Below, piece by piece: positions 1 through 11,471 of a DNA stretch of 64,000 nt. Source of the DNA: Palaemon carinicauda (lineage: Eukaryota; Arthropoda; Malacostraca; Decapoda; Palaemonidae); contig NC_090768.1 of assembly GCF_036898095.1 (NCBI RefSeq), forward strand, positions 47,451,687 to 47,515,686, in the 5' to 3' direction. The translations under genes and the position numbers were made by a program. Under the pieces are notes generated by a model. That model saw only the letters and a list, made by a program, of their open reading frames with translations, was not told the DNA's origin and made no database searches. Positions within the stretch are counted from its first letter, which is position 1. Every line of letters starts with the position of its first letter.

Positions 1-110
1 GTCTTTCGATAGTCTGAAGGCAGTCAGACGAAGAGCGTGGAGGTTTTGGGTGTACCTTCTTTACGTGAGGTTGACGCAGAAGGTCCACTCTTAGAGGAAG
101 AGTCCTGGGA
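1..110 (-). pseudogene. Tyrosine recombinase N-terminus (partial, cut by window)
   Basis: The minus-strand translation here matches the start of the recombinase of element C around 30380-30510, including the motif SSSDCLQTIER seen in C. Only the extreme N-terminus lies in the window, so no catalytic residue can be inspected. It follows directly on the RNase H tail, as in C. Confidence 0.55.
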
Positions 111-1625
111 ATGTCCACTAGCCATTGCAGTACCTCGGTGAACCATTCTCTCGCGGGCCAGAGGGGAGCAACCAACGTCAACCGTGTCCCTTCGTGCGAT
201 GCGAACTTCTGAAGTACCCTGTTGACAATCTTGAACGGCGGGAACGCATACAGGTCGAGGTGGGACCAATCCAGCAGAAAGGCATCCACGTGAACTGCTG
301 CTGGGTCTGGAATCGGAGAATAATACATCGGGAGCCTCTTGGTCATCGAGGTAGCGAATAGATCTATGGTGGGCTGCCCCCACAGGGTCCATAGTCTGCA
401 GCAAACATTCTTGTGAAGGGTCCACTCTGTGGGGATGACCTGACCCTTCCGGCTGAGGCGATCTGCCATGACATTCATATCGCCCTGAATGAACCTCGTT
501 ACCAGCGAAAGCTTTCGATCTTTTGACCAAATGAGGAGGTCCCTTGCGATCTCGAACAACTTCCTCGAATGAGTCCCTCCTTGCTTGGAGATGTAAGCCA
601 AGGCTGTGGTGTTGTCGGAGTTCACCTCCACCACCTTGTTTAGCTGGAGGGACTTGAAGTTTATCAAGGCCAGTGAACTGCCAACAACTCCTTGCAATTG
701 ATGTGAAGTGTCCTTTGCTCCTGATTCCATGTGCCCGAGCATTCCTGTCCGATGAACTGGGTCAGCGATGAAAGTGTCCCTGTTAGACTCATCCACTGCC
801 TGACTGAACATCGGTTCCTTCTCAGCATGCTCTGGATGCATTCTAGGGCTTGACTGATCCTTGGGGCCGACGGAAAAGCCCGAAAAGCTCGACTCTGAAT
901 CTCCATACCTAGATAGACAATGGTCTGGGATGGGACGAGCTGGGACTTCTCTATATTGACCAGGAGGCCCAATTCCTTGGTCAGATCCATAGTCCATCTG
1001 AGATTCTCCAGACAGCGACGACTTGTTGGAGCTCTTAAAAGCCAGTCGTCCAAATAGAGGGAGGCTCTGATGTCTGCCAAGTGAAGGAATTTCGCAATAT
1101 TCCTCATCAGTCTGGTAAACACAAGAGGTGCCGTGCTTAGGCCAAAGCACAGGGCTTGGAACTGGTACACAACCTTTCCAAAGACGAACCTTAGGAAAGG
1201 TTGGGAGTCTGGATGGATGGGGACGTGAAAGTACGCATCTTTCAGGTCTAACGAGACCATCCAGTCCTCCTGCCTGACCGCTGCTAGGACCGACTTCGTC
1301 GTCTCCATCGTGAACGTTCTGCTTGATGACATAAGCATTGAGAGCACTGACGTCCAGCACCGGTCTCCAACCTCCTGTCTTCTTCTCTACCAGGAAGAGA
1401 CGGTTGTAGAAGCCCGGGGATTGATGATCCCGGACTATGACTACCGCTTCCTTTTGTAGCAAGAGCGACACCTCTTGTTGCAACGCTAGCCTCTTGTCCT
1501 TCTCCTTGTAGTTGGGAGAGAGGTTGATGGGAGACGTAGCTAGAGGGGGATTGCGGCAGAACGGAATTCTGTATCCCTCCCTTAGCCACTTCACAGACTG
1601 AGCGTCTGCACCTCTGCTCTCCCAA
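111..1625 (-). pseudogene. DIRS RT-RNase H ORF2 (frameshifted, RNase H core deleted)
   Basis: Reverse transcriptase that would copy the DIRS RNA. The frame at 664-1347 shows the palm core SLDLKDAYFHVPIHP and the catalytic box YLDDW, followed by the thumb. The N-terminal part (about 1325-1625) is in another frame, so a 1-nt shift lies near 1325. After the thumb the sequence jumps from SSLTQF to IGQECSGTW. The roughly 85 residues in between, present in element C and including the first catalytic Asp of RNase H (SDASYVGWG in C), are missing. A further 1-nt shift near 665 puts the rest of RNase H (1-663) in another frame. At least two frameshifts plus the deletion make it nonfunctional. Confidence 0.85.
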
Positions 1626-1679
1626 GCTTGCCAGAAGGTCTTGAGTCTGGCTCCCACTGCTGTCTGGAGAGGAAGGCAG

Positions 1680-4170
1680 TCAGAACTTGCCTTTTGCGGA
1701 CTTGGAACCCTTCTTGGACTTGCCACGGTGACTGTCGGCATGGGTACCTCCTCTGCTGGAGGCTCTGCCACGAAAGGGCGGGATGAACCTAGATGCAGGT
1801 GTGTCTACTGCTGCAGGGCGGAAGGGTCTAGGCACGGAAGGTAAGGTTTTAGCCTTACGTGCGGAAGATGCCATAAGATCATGGGTATCCTTCTGGATAA
1901 GCGAGGCAGCCATCCCCTTAATCAGCTCCTCCGGAAACAGACACTTGGAGAGAGGAGCAAACAACAACTCTGACTTCTGGCAAGGAGTGATACCAGCCGA
2001 TAAGAAGGAGCAAAGATGTTCTCTCTTCTTGAGGACTCCCGACACGTACGAAGCCGCAAGTTCACCAGACCCATCCCGAATGGCTTTGTCCATGCTAGAC
2101 ATGATCAGCATAGCCGAGTCCCTATCTGAAGGGGAAGTCTTCCTGCTTAAGGCTCCCAAACACCAATCGAGGAAGTTGAAGATCTCGAAGGCACGAAAGA
2201 CTCCCTTCAACATATGATCCATATCAGAAAAGGACCAGCAGATCTTCGATCGTCTCATAGCCAACCTGCGGGGGAGAGTCAACCAGACTTGAGAAGTCGC
2301 CCTGGGCAGAGGCAGGAACTCCCAAGCCGGGTTCCTCTCCCGTGGCATACCAGACGCTCGACTTGGAAGCAAGCTTGGTAGGCGGAAAGACGAAAGCAGT
2401 CTTTCCCAGTTGCTTCTTGGAATGCAACCACTCTCCCATAACCCTCAAAGCTCTCTTAGATGATCGGGCGAGAACAAGCTTGGTGAAGGCAGGCGCAGCA
2501 GACTGCATGCCCAGAGAAAACTCGGAGGGAGGAGAGCGAGGGGTTGCAGACACAAACTGCTCAGGATACAAGTCCCTGAACAAGGCAAGGACTTTACGGA
2601 AGTCTAAGGAGGGAGGCGTAGACTTGGGCCCTTCAAAATCAGAGTGCGGTTCATCCAAATGTGCAGCTTCGTCATCCGATACTCCATCATCCGAAAGCTG
2701 AGTAGGAAGTGGCAAAGGCAGAGCAGAAAGCTGAACGGCTGAATCCGGCAGTACGGGTGCATGCGTACCTGCAGATCCAACATCATGCCGCTGCTGGTCA
2801 GTCTGCGAGCTGGCAACAACAAAAGCAGAGTGCTGGTGTGTGGAAGGGGCTGCGGTGGGTTGCGGAGCATGCTGTATGGTATGCGGAGCATGCTGTAAGG
2901 TATGCGGAGCATGCCGCATGGGTTGCGGAGAATGCCGCATAGTGCTGGAACCCGGCAGCTCCACAGCACCTTCCCACTGCTGATGCGGTAGCTCACGCAT
3001 GTCAACGGATGGTGCAGCAAGAACATGCGTCTGGCAGGGTGGACTGCGCATCGGTGGTGGAGCTCTCACAGGTGGAATGTGGGAGCAGGCAGCCGCAGTA
3101 TCTGCTGAGCGCACAACCTCGGCGGGTTGTAGGTTAACAGGTGCAGTGTTAACCTTCTCAGCATGATACTCCTGCATGAATGCCGCAAGCTGAGACTGCA
3201 TAGTCTGCAGCATGGACCACTTAGGGTCTACTGTGGTTGGAGCAACAACAGACGGAGCAGTAGCCTGTTGTGGAACCACTCTACCTCTCTTGGGAGGTGT
3301 GCAGTCATCAGATGACTGCGGCGAGTCCGAACTGACCCAGTGGCTACACCTGGGCCGTTGGACTCGCTCGGAAGGGACCTTACGTTTGCGCGGTCGTGAG
3401 ACCTTGGTCCATCGTTTCCTCCTGGAAACTTCTTCCACAGACGAGGAATGTAAGGGCTCATTCGTCTGTATGTGGATGGGACGATCCTTAACAGATACGT
3501 CCGCAACCACTGAGGATACATCCGTGCGCCGATCAAGGCCTGCCGAACCCTTTGGTCCTTCGACATTGCTTCTCCCCTGGGCTTGGGAGCTTGCAAGAGG
3601 TCCCGGACTGGGAGGACGACTGGCACACACAGATGTACCCTCATGCGCAACACTGACACTGACACTTTTCACATCACTAGCACTGATATCACTTCCCACT
3701 GCACTTTTCGCTTTCAGCTCTCTGACATCTGCCAAGAGCTGATTACGGTCATTAGCTAATGACTCCACTTTGTCACCGAGAGCCTGAATGGCACGCAACA
3801 TATCCGCCATGGAAGGCTGAGCACTAGTAGCAGGTTCGGGAGTCACCACCACAGGGGAAGGAAAAGGTTGAGGGGCATGGGGAGAGGAAAAATCCACAGA
3901 GCGAGAAGAACTCCTCCTGATTCTCTCCTTCTCTAACCTACGTGCATTTCTAAGGAATTCGTTAAAATCGAATTCCGAAAGCCCAGCACATTCCCCACAT
4001 CGATCTTCCAATTGACAGGATTTACCCCTACAATTGGAACACACGGTGTGAGGATCTATAGAGGCCTTCGGAAGACGCCTAGCACAAGTCCTAACGCTAC
4101 ACTGCCTGTACTTAGGGACTTGAGACTGGTCAGACATCTTGAATTTAGAAGTAGTCAAGGGGGGATCCAA
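1680..4170 (-). pseudogene. DIRS Gag-like ORF1 of E1 (one frameshift)
   Basis: ORF1 is read from 4170 (or a second Met at 4137) to 2224, then in another frame down to 1680. The shift lies in a G-rich tract near 2268-2273, where element C has fewer G. The N-terminus holds a Cys-rich cluster (CSVRTC, CSNC, CGEC) that is probably zinc-binding. A Ser/Pro-rich middle with QHAP-type heptad repeats follows, then a helical capsid-like part, then an R/K/S/G-rich tail (RGKSKKGSKSAKGKF) typical of nucleic-acid binding. Total length would be about 830 residues. The function as particle protein is inferred from position and from similarity to other DIRS ORF1 products. Confidence 0.8.
2861..2944 (+). repeat. 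21-bp minisatellite inside E1 gag (4 copies)
   Basis: Units start at 2861, 2882, 2903 and 2924, with core TGCGGAGCATG. On the coding (minus) strand each unit encodes a heptad of the type xQHAPxx or xRHAPxx, so the array expanded in frame. Confidence 0.9.
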
Positions 4171-4326
4171 AATCTAGCAAAGTTCGTTAACAATTAATCC
4201 AAATTAATTCCAAAAGCTTGCTAAGCTAATGATAAAGCTTCCTGAATAGCGAAGGCTAAACTCTAGAGTGAATACATCACCAAATCGTGAACAACAACTC
4301 CAGAATCAACAGCGTATCCAAGTAGG

Positions 4327-4525
4327 TCTTGCCGGCGGCACGACAGAGGAAAAATTGAGTTCTTGTTGACAAGAAGTACTTGAGTACCTACTCACAGATG
4401 GCGCTGTTGTGTACACCCCCACCTGGATAGCGATCGCTGGCGTATCCCGACCGTATATTTCTGTCGGGCAACGGAGTTGACAGCTACATGATCATCGGGT
4501 AAGATTAATATTGAAAACTAGATGA
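4327..4525 (-). repeat. Left terminal inverted repeat of E1
   Basis: It matches the outer end of element C (34945-35147), sharing CAGATGGCGCTGTTG and TAGCGATCGCTGGCG and ending in a motif like TCACCGGGTAAG. The partner repeat lies outside the window. Confidence 0.7.
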
Positions 4526-5057
4526 TAATACATTTATAAAATTATGATCACCAACAATTAAATTACGGTTGTCATCCTCCGTAACTGGAGCTTCAGAAGG
4601 CTAAGATATGAAGGAGAAGGATGGGGGATAACTTACAACACAGAAAACAGCTTGCGCTTCTTACCATGACTGAAAGTAGACGAGAAGGAGAACAATCTTC
4701 CCCACTGGGAGAGCAGCAACTCCTTGCAATACTCACTTCGAAATTCCACAGTACATCTTTTGCTGCAGCACGAGAGGCATAAAGGATGAAGATCAACATC
4801 AACCCTACTCATGAAGGTGGCACAAGGGCGACCATCATGGCCGGAGCAAGATCACATGACATTGGAGGTACGTGGTGGTAGAAGAGAAGAGGGGAGACCT
4901 CTTATTCTTACGGTGGCCAGGATAGAAGTGGAGCCTACCGCACAGCAGTGCATAAAACTGCCATACAGTAGAGTTCCTAGGTAACCAATTACAATATAAT
5001 GGAAGACTTAATTTTTTTTTATTGTCTGGTTGTAAAAAACAGAACTAGCAGTAATCT
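4526..5057. other. Unassigned spacer
   Basis: Sequence between E1 and the Gypsy LTR. No open frame longer than about 70 codons and no similarity to other parts of the window were seen. Confidence 0.5.
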
Positions 5058-5223
5058 GTACCGCACGTGTTTCATACATGCCTGAATACTGTAATGTTAT
5101 TGCTCTTTTTTTTTATCTCTCTCTTGCTCTCCCCTGCACTAATAATGGAAACCTGTTTAAGTTTGTTATTGCATGTTTTAGAATGTTTGAATTTTGTGTC
5201 ATTCTTCCTCTCAAATCTGTATA
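5058..5223 (+). repeat. 5' LTR of Gypsy relic, first part
   Basis: It starts TGTACCGCACGTG and shares about 60 bp with the 3' LTR start at 11472. The LTR appears to continue after the inserted TIR element at 7057 and to end near 7110 at ATACATAACA. The end point is inferred from the usual TG...CA ends. Confidence 0.55.
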
Positions 5224-5869
5224 CAGTGAGCCCTCGTTTATCGCGGTAGATAGGTTTCAGACCCGACCGCAATAGGTGAAAATCCGCGAAGTAGTGACAC
5301 CATATTTACGTATTTATTTAACATGTATATTCAGACTTTTAAAACCTTCTCTTGTACGTAGTACTGTTAACAAACTACCCTTTAATGTACAGAACACTTA
5401 ATGCATGTACTACAGTACCCTAAACTAAAACAGGCACAAATATTAAAGGCGATTTTATATCATGCGTTTCCTAAACACGCCAAAAAGCACAATAAAAAAT
5501 GGCAACCAATGTTTTGTTTACGTTTATCTCTGATCATAATGAAGAAACAAACGCATTTACACATCTGTGTATAGGTTAGTTTTTGCATCGATTATATTGA
5601 TTATTCAGTACAGTATGTTGATTTTGTTATTACCAATGTTTTACTTAATTTTTCTTAGGACTTCCAAATGAAATGTTTTTCTTTATGACGCCGCCTGAAA
5701 CGATGGCGTCATAAAGTACCTCAGTAAAAAAACGAAGGCATTTAACGCGCATGATGAAAGTGATAAATAATGATATTACAGTAAAAGCTTTTAGAAAATA
5801 TGTTATTATAAATATTATTTACCGTATCTATATAAAATCATACATACGTATCAAAGCAGGAAAACAATT

Positions 5870-5872
<3 letters not shown>

Positions 5873-5965
<93 letters not shown>
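5873..5965 (+). repeat. (GA)n microsatellite
   Basis: About 46 uninterrupted GA units. The RERERE frame that spans it is an artefact of the repeat. Confidence 0.97.
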
Positions 5966-5967
<2 letters not shown>

Positions 5968-6166
5968 GTTTTACGTACGTAAATGTAAATTTTAAACAAA
6001 AAAAATATCCCCATTTCATATAAAATAGGTTATTACAAATATTTTACTTTATCATATTACAGTAGTCTGTATAATACTGTAAAGTTCAGTACAGTATGTT
6101 GTTGTTATAGTCGTGGCGATGAAATTCTCACGAAACAAAAACACGGCATTCCATTACAACAGCTGA

Positions 6167-6171
<5 letters not shown>

Positions 6172-6234
<63 letters not shown>
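6172..6234 (+). repeat. (CT)n microsatellite
   Basis: About 31 CT units inside the TIR element. Confidence 0.97.
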
Positions 6235-6238
<4 letters not shown>

Positions 6239-6710
6239 GTTATACAATACTTACATATAGATGAAGAAACTAAAAATAGTTTTCTTAGTGTCAATTAAAT
6301 ACGAAACGAAAAAATTATGCCGAGTTTACATCCATTTCAATCGTTGCTAAAAATACGGCATCCGATTTCATCAGCAAACCACTATTTTTTGGGAAACATC
6401 ATTTTATTCTAGAAAATTGCTACTCTTTAAATAGTTAATTGCACATTAAGAAAGCGTGTACTTTTGTTTTTAAATTTCGGGTGTGTTTTAAAAATCGAGT
6501 ATTGTTGACTTCTTTTTGTTTTACTTTTGGCTGTGATTAGATCAGCTGACGTCTAGCTGCCGCTCTTGAGAGTGTACGAATACACTAACAAAGTATCGTT
6601 TATACCATTTCTTAACTTATTCAAACCGTCTACAGTATACAATTGATATTACATAAGCACCAATGTGTTATAACCTATCAAATTTTTTTGTTTATTACAT
6701 TTAAAACAAC

Positions 6711-6712
6711 TC

Positions 6713-6783
<71 letters not shown>
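6711..6783 (+). repeat. (CT)n microsatellite
   Basis: About 36 CT units with one TAT interruption near 6718. The third long array in the TIR element. Confidence 0.97.
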
Positions 6784-6788
<5 letters not shown>

Positions 6789-7120
6789 GGTTACTTTTCA
6801 CTACCTCCCATTCCTTACCTCTCTCTATCTCTCTAACAAATGATATCTTTGTTGCTCCTCAAAGTTTCATTTTTATTGAAAATCAATCATGATTCTATTT
6901 TCCTTACTTTCTCCAATCTCGCACCATCGTTCACATCGCGGTATTTTCGAAATTTCCGGAAAATCCGCGATATATGTATATACATGCATTATGAAAAAAA
7001 TCCGCGAAGTGGTGAATCCGCGATGGTCGAACCGCGAAGTAGCGAGGGATTATAAAAGCTGTCTTGTTGAATAAGCTTCACATGTATTCATTCTGCCTCT
7101 CTGTTAATACATAACATCTA

Positions 7121-7450
7121 GTGACTGCAGGAGGACCAGCTCCCTCCTGCCTTTCTCCACACTTTTGGGCCCTACTGATTGATATCGCTCGCCGTCCCCG
7201 ACTCTTCTATCCCAACCACATCCATGAAACTAACACACTTCGCCAGTACAGAGGCATTCGCCTATTTTCAGCATGCCGAGGTTCAGTTTTGCATCAGGGA
7301 CGTGACTCGCTCAACCACCAAAGCAGACCATATCCTCGTGGCGATCCCAGAGTACACTTTCCTGTATATCTTTGATAGGCTTGCAACCAAGGGGACTCCA
7401 TAATAGCGTATGAAGCCCTCAAAACATACCTCCTGGAGCAGTAATCACCA
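7121..7450 (+). pseudogene. Gypsy Gag remnant
   Basis: Two overlapping frames together give a Gag-like stretch: AEVQFCIRDVTRSTTKADHIL followed by IPEYTFLYIFDRLA. It resembles the conserved start of a capsid in arthropod Gypsy elements. It lies just after the 5' LTR, where Gag is expected. It is short and frameshifted. Confidence 0.5.
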
Positions 7451-8039
7451 TCACCAGCCACCTGTATAGCCTAGCCTTTTCAGCTCTCTTAACAACCATT
7501 GGGGGACCAAAGGGCTTTGCTCGCCCTCAGGGAAATGACCAGATTCGCTCGCCTGCTACCTGCCACAGACGGCTCTCCTCAGCAGGTGAAAAAATTCTTG
7601 TCCTTTGGGTACGATGCCTACCTGAACCTGTAAGAGAACCCATCCTCAATGTTGATATTTTACCCATGAAGGACCTGATGATCAAAGACGACGCCCTTTC
7701 TGGACAGCCACTTCACCAATTTGAAAACCTCCATTCCTGACGAAGAAGACACCCATTCAACATCGACCAAAGCTGACGTGAATGTAGTAGGACACAGATG
7801 CCCACCCTGTCACATGACAGAGTGGCAACAAAGCCACCTACTAACATATGCTGCACCTCACTCACCCCCCAACCAAGGACCTCTACAGCCACTTAATGAC
7901 ACCTATTGGTCGCAATTATGCTACTACCACTCCAAATTCAAGGCTGCTGTGAAGAAATGTGTGAACGGTTGTCAGTTGTCAAAAGACCTGATAGTAGGCC
8001 CTTTTTGGTGTGACGGCCTCCCCTATCACCAATCTTTTC

Positions 8040-8120
8040 CTTTTACATGATGCAGGTACAGGCACGTGGTTTTTGATAGACACTGGTGCTTGCCATTCGT
8101 TTCTACCAAGGCAACAGATC
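8040..8120 (+). pseudogene. Gypsy aspartic protease remnant
   Basis: The translation around 8055-8105 gives WFLIDTGACHSFLP. This holds the DTGA active-site box of retroviral-type aspartic proteases. The rest of the domain is not open. Confidence 0.6.
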
Positions 8121-8419
8121 TAGTATCTTCACCCACAGGCACGAGAAACTCACACTATCGTTTGGCACCGGCAAATAACATTGGAAGTTTCTCGTTGCCG
8201 ACGTCATATTGACAAGCCTTGGTGCATATTTCCTCTCCCATTTCCACCTCCTAGTTATGTTCCTCATCAACAGTTAGTCAATGCAGACTCATACTCATCG
8301 ACACCTCTTCAATACGGCCCCTCCAACCTCGCTCTCCACATTGAACGCACCCACAGATGCCTATACTCACCTCCTTACGGAAATCTTCGTCTAGAACTAA
8401 GACAAACGCCAAGGGTTCC

Positions 8420-9090
8420 GGCCAAGCATGGTATTTATCATCATTTCAAGACAACGGGGACCCTGTGTTTGCCAGATTCAGGCGTCTGGCCCCGGATCGT
8501 TTGGCAGCCGCTAAACGAACGTTTGCTGAAATTGAAGAAGTGGGCCATTGCTGAAAGGCTTCAAGCTCATGGTCATCACTCCAACACATTATCCTGAAGA
8601 AGGATGGCTCCCTGCACCATTGTGGGGAATACAGGCATCTGAAAATGCAGACGGAAATGGATCACTACCCCCCCCAAACATCACTTGCACAAAGCGAAGG
8701 TGTTCTCCGCTCTCGACCTCTCGAAGGGGTATTATCAGGTGACCATGAACCCAGAATACATTCCAAAGACTGCCATCACCACCCCCTTCAGGACTTACAC
8801 ATTCAATTACTCCTATTTCAGCCTTCGTAACACTGGGTCTAATTTTCAACACTTCATCGATGACATCTTAGGGGACCTCCCCTTCTATGCATGTTATGTG
8901 GATAACATACTTGTTTTATTTTCCTGCAAAGAGGTCCGTTACCTATGCAATGTTCTCGACCACCTCCAACAAAACGGCCTTGTAGTCTGGTACAACAAGT
9001 GTACCTCTGGTGCCAACATAGCATCGTTCTTAGGGTATCACATCAATCCTAAAGGCGTCCACCCCTTCCCCCACACTCCGCTCTGAGAAG
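8420..9090 (+). pseudogene. Gypsy reverse transcriptase remnant
   Basis: The frame at 8685-9086 carries the RT palm: FSALDLSKGYYQVTMNPE, then AITTPFRTYTFNYSYFSL, then FIDDILGDLPFYACYVDN and FLGYHINPKGVHP. The preceding finger region (RFRRLAPDRLAAAKRTFAE, 8480-8550) is in another frame. The catalytic box normally ends in two aspartates (YVDD); here it reads YVDN, so a catalytic residue is lost. This is the best-preserved part of the element. Confidence 0.85.
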
Positions 9091-9369
9091 GTAACAGTTG
9101 TTCTGAACTTTCCCACATCTTTGACCATCACAGCAATAAAAGAATTCTTGAGCATGATAAACTTTTATCAACGGTTCTCGGCAGCCATTGCCGCTACTCG
9201 TCTCCCTGAAGGACTAGCCAAAAGACCTGAAGTGAGGAACCCTTCACGAAGTGGCCTTCTGCAACGTAAAGAATGTCCTATCAATTGCTGCTGCTATTCA
9301 CATTTCCCATGCTACATGCCCCTCTCCTTCTCTAAATCGATGCTAGAGACGTTGCTATTGGTGTAGTAC

Positions 9370-9700
9370 TAGAGCAGATGGTCTACGGCTCGCCCCGCCC
9401 ATTGGCTTTCTTCAGCAAAAATTGTCCAAGGTGGAATCTGGCTACTCTACTTTCGACCGCGAAATGCTGGTAGTGCATTTGGCTGTCCATCACTTTCACC
9501 ACTCCTTAGTGGTAAAACATTTGCCATTCGTATGGAGCACATGCTCTAGGTGCACGCCTTCACTCGGCAGTCTGACACATGGTCTGCCCATCAATGCTGA
9601 CACCTTTCTGCTGTATCTGAATACAATTGCACCCTTCAACACGTCCCTGGGAAAATGAATCCTGTTGCCGATGCCCTGTCAAGAAACACATTGTCTGCCA
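9370..9700 (+). pseudogene. Gypsy RNase H remnant
   Basis: Frames read SKVESGYSTFDREMLVVHLA (9422 onward) and later HVPGKMNPVADALSRN (about 9640-9690), the start and end of a Gypsy RNase H domain. At least one frameshift separates them. It follows RT as expected. Confidence 0.75.
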
Positions 9701-9859
9701 TTCACCTGTGAATGGATTACAACTCCTTAGCATAAGCCCAACAAAAAAATCCAGAGCATCAAGCATGCAGGACATCTTGCACACCCCTACCTTGGGAAGA
9801 CATCGCTCTCGATGACTCCAATGCCACCTTCCTCTGTAATGTCAGTACTGGTAGGCCCC

Positions 9860-10785
9860 AACTGTGGATAGTTGCCCTCATGTGCTGACAGGTGTTTAAT
9901 ATCCTCCATGGCCTTTTGCATCCCTTGCACCGATCCACTGCACAGCTACTGGAGACTAAGTTCATTTAGCATGGCATTACTAAGGATGCCATGGATTGGG
10001 TATGTGCCTGTACTTCATGACAAGTTTCAAAAGTACAATGACACATGGCTTCAGGAGTGGGAACCTTTCCTCAACCTTGGTGTTATTTTGCGGACGTTCC
10101 TGTCGACGTAGTAGGTCCCCTACACACAACACAAGGAAACCGTTACCTGTTTACCATTATTGACTGCTTCACTTGTTGGCCTGAAATCCTCCCCACGCAA
10201 ACTGCAATGTCCTCCTCACGTACAACCGCCTAGCTTTTAGGGTTGATAACGAGATTTGGTATCCCTGAGCATATTACTTTTGACAGGGGTATTACTTTCC
10301 TCTCTCAATTGTGAACATCATTAGCAAATCTCCTGGGCATCCACCTACATCAGACAAATACCTACAACCCTGCAGCCAATGGAATGGTTGAATGTTTTCA
10401 TCGCACACTCATAGAAGCTTTGATGTACAGCTGCAATAGCCCTGGGTCCTCCTTGAACTAATGACGACTCCTTAAGACACCCTGGATGTCTCAGCAGCAG
10501 ATATGGTGTATGTTGAAGCATTGGTCATCTCTGCCAAACTTTTTTCATCAGCAGCCTCCTCCGACAATCCCCAGTGTCTACGTCATGTTGTGGGAAAATT
10601 TACTCCATGTAGCCAGACTTACAAGCCCCCGGCAAAGTAACACACACCGACAAATTTGCACACGCCAATGCACGTTTTCCTGCACACCGAAACTAGCAAG
10701 CCACCGCTAACAGCTCCTTAAACGGGCCCTTTCCTCCAAGTTTGGCCAGGGCACCAGCCACCCATTGAGATACTACCACTGGAGA
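9860..10785 (+). pseudogene. Gypsy integrase remnant
   Basis: The order is a zinc-binding region (WHGITKDAMDWVCACTSCQ, about 9970-10030) and then the catalytic core start DVVGPLHTTQGNRYLFTIID (10100-10165). The core continues as HQTNTYNPAANGMVE in a shifted frame near 10340-10390. The first catalytic Asp region is visible. The C-terminal part resumes at 11325 after the nested LINE tail. Stops and shifts are frequent. Confidence 0.75.
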
Positions 10786-11324
10786 TTTATTGGGTCATGT
10801 GACTGGCTAGACAGTACTACATTGGATCTCTATCTCTGGTTAGGGCTTATTTTTTCTTTGACTATAGATACACTGAATAGTCTGGCAAAATTAAGTCTGC
10901 ATACACCTTGCAACACTGAGATTAGCTATGGTAAGCAACTCTTCTAGGAGAAGGGCACTACAAAATCAAACCAGTGTTCTCTAGTCTTGAGTAGTCCAAT
11001 AGCCTATGTACCATGGTCTTCCACTGTCTTGGGGTAAATTTCTCTTTCTTAAAGATAAACTCAGGCACACTATTCTATCTTATCTCTCTTCCTCTTGTTT
11101 TTCTTTTCATTTTTATGTCTTATATGTGAAGAACTTATTTTAATGTTACTTGTCTAAAAATATTTTATTTCAATAGCGTATTGCTTCTTTTCTAGTTTGT
11201 CTATTTTTTTATTTCCTTTCACCACTAGGCCATTTTCCCTGTTGGAACCATTGGGCTTATAGCATTCTGCTTTGCCAACTAAGTTTGTAGCTTAGCTATT
11301 AATAATAACAATACAGTAATACAT
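10785..11324 (+). mobile_element. LINE 3' tail copy inserted in Gypsy pol
   Basis: The last 100 bp (11226-11324) match, in reverse, the 3' end of the LINE at 56225-56400: GGGCTTATAGCAT, TTGCCAACTA, TTGTAGCTTAG, then a run of ATT/AAT units. The upstream part (GGTCATGTGACTGGCTAGAC, then CACACTATTCTATCTTAT) resembles a repeat I recall from decapod genomic DNA. It interrupts the Gypsy integrase, which continues at 11325. The left boundary is approximate. Confidence 0.65.
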
Positions 11325-11471
11325 CGCACACCAAAGGCCTTCTTAATCAACATTTATGGCAAAGAAGACTGGGTTTCCAAAGATCACCTAAAACCTGCGT
11401 ATCTACTGCAGTGCACCTCTTAAGAGCAGTCGCCCTATTTCACATTATCTTTTTTTATGGGGAAGCCATGT
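11325..11471 (+). pseudogene. Gypsy integrase C-terminus and pre-LTR region
   Basis: Translation from 11327 gives VIHRTPKAFLINIYGKEDW and KDHLKPAYLL, the usual C-terminal tail of Gypsy pol. It sits directly after the nested LINE tail. A short region ending TTTTTTATGGGGAAGCCA precedes the LTR start and may hold the polypurine tract. Confidence 0.7.

Larger units (their letters stand above)
1..4525 (-). mobile_element. DIRS-like YR retrotransposon E1, 5' part (3' end beyond window)
   Basis: Read on the minus strand this holds, in order, a terminal repeat, a Gag-like ORF1, an RT-RNase H region and the first part of a tyrosine recombinase region that runs off the window start. The order and the proteins match element C at 28.6-35.1 kb, which is complete to its 3' terminal repeat. 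DIRS elements copy through RNA and integrate with a tyrosine recombinase instead of a DDE integrase. All frames here carry frameshifts, so the copy is dead. Family assignment is firm. The outer boundary near 4525 is estimated from similarity to the C terminus. Confidence 0.88.
5224..7056. mobile_element. TIR DNA element, non-autonomous, Tigger/pogo-like ends
   Basis: The left end CAGTGAGCCCTCGTTTATCG and the right end, read in reverse as TAATCCCTCGCTACTTCGCGG, form diverged terminal inverted repeats next to TA dinucleotides. Both ends contain repeated CGCGAAGTAG/CCGCGAAGT motifs (near 5286, 7004 and 7035). The interior is AT-rich, has no transposase and carries three long GA/CT arrays. The end motif resembles Tigger-type ends, and a Tigger transposase relic lies at 24.7-25.6 kb, but a direct link between the two is inference. 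It splits the 5' LTR of the Gypsy relic, so it is younger than that element. Confidence 0.65.

Noticed and set aside
2224..4170. Gag of E1 as a host serine/proline-rich protein
   Set aside because: Position between a DIRS end and RT, plus matches to C, show it is an element gene.
5751..6019. Open frames of RERERE and SLSLSL through the GA/CT arrays
   Set aside because: They are forced by the dinucleotide repeats and have no coding support.
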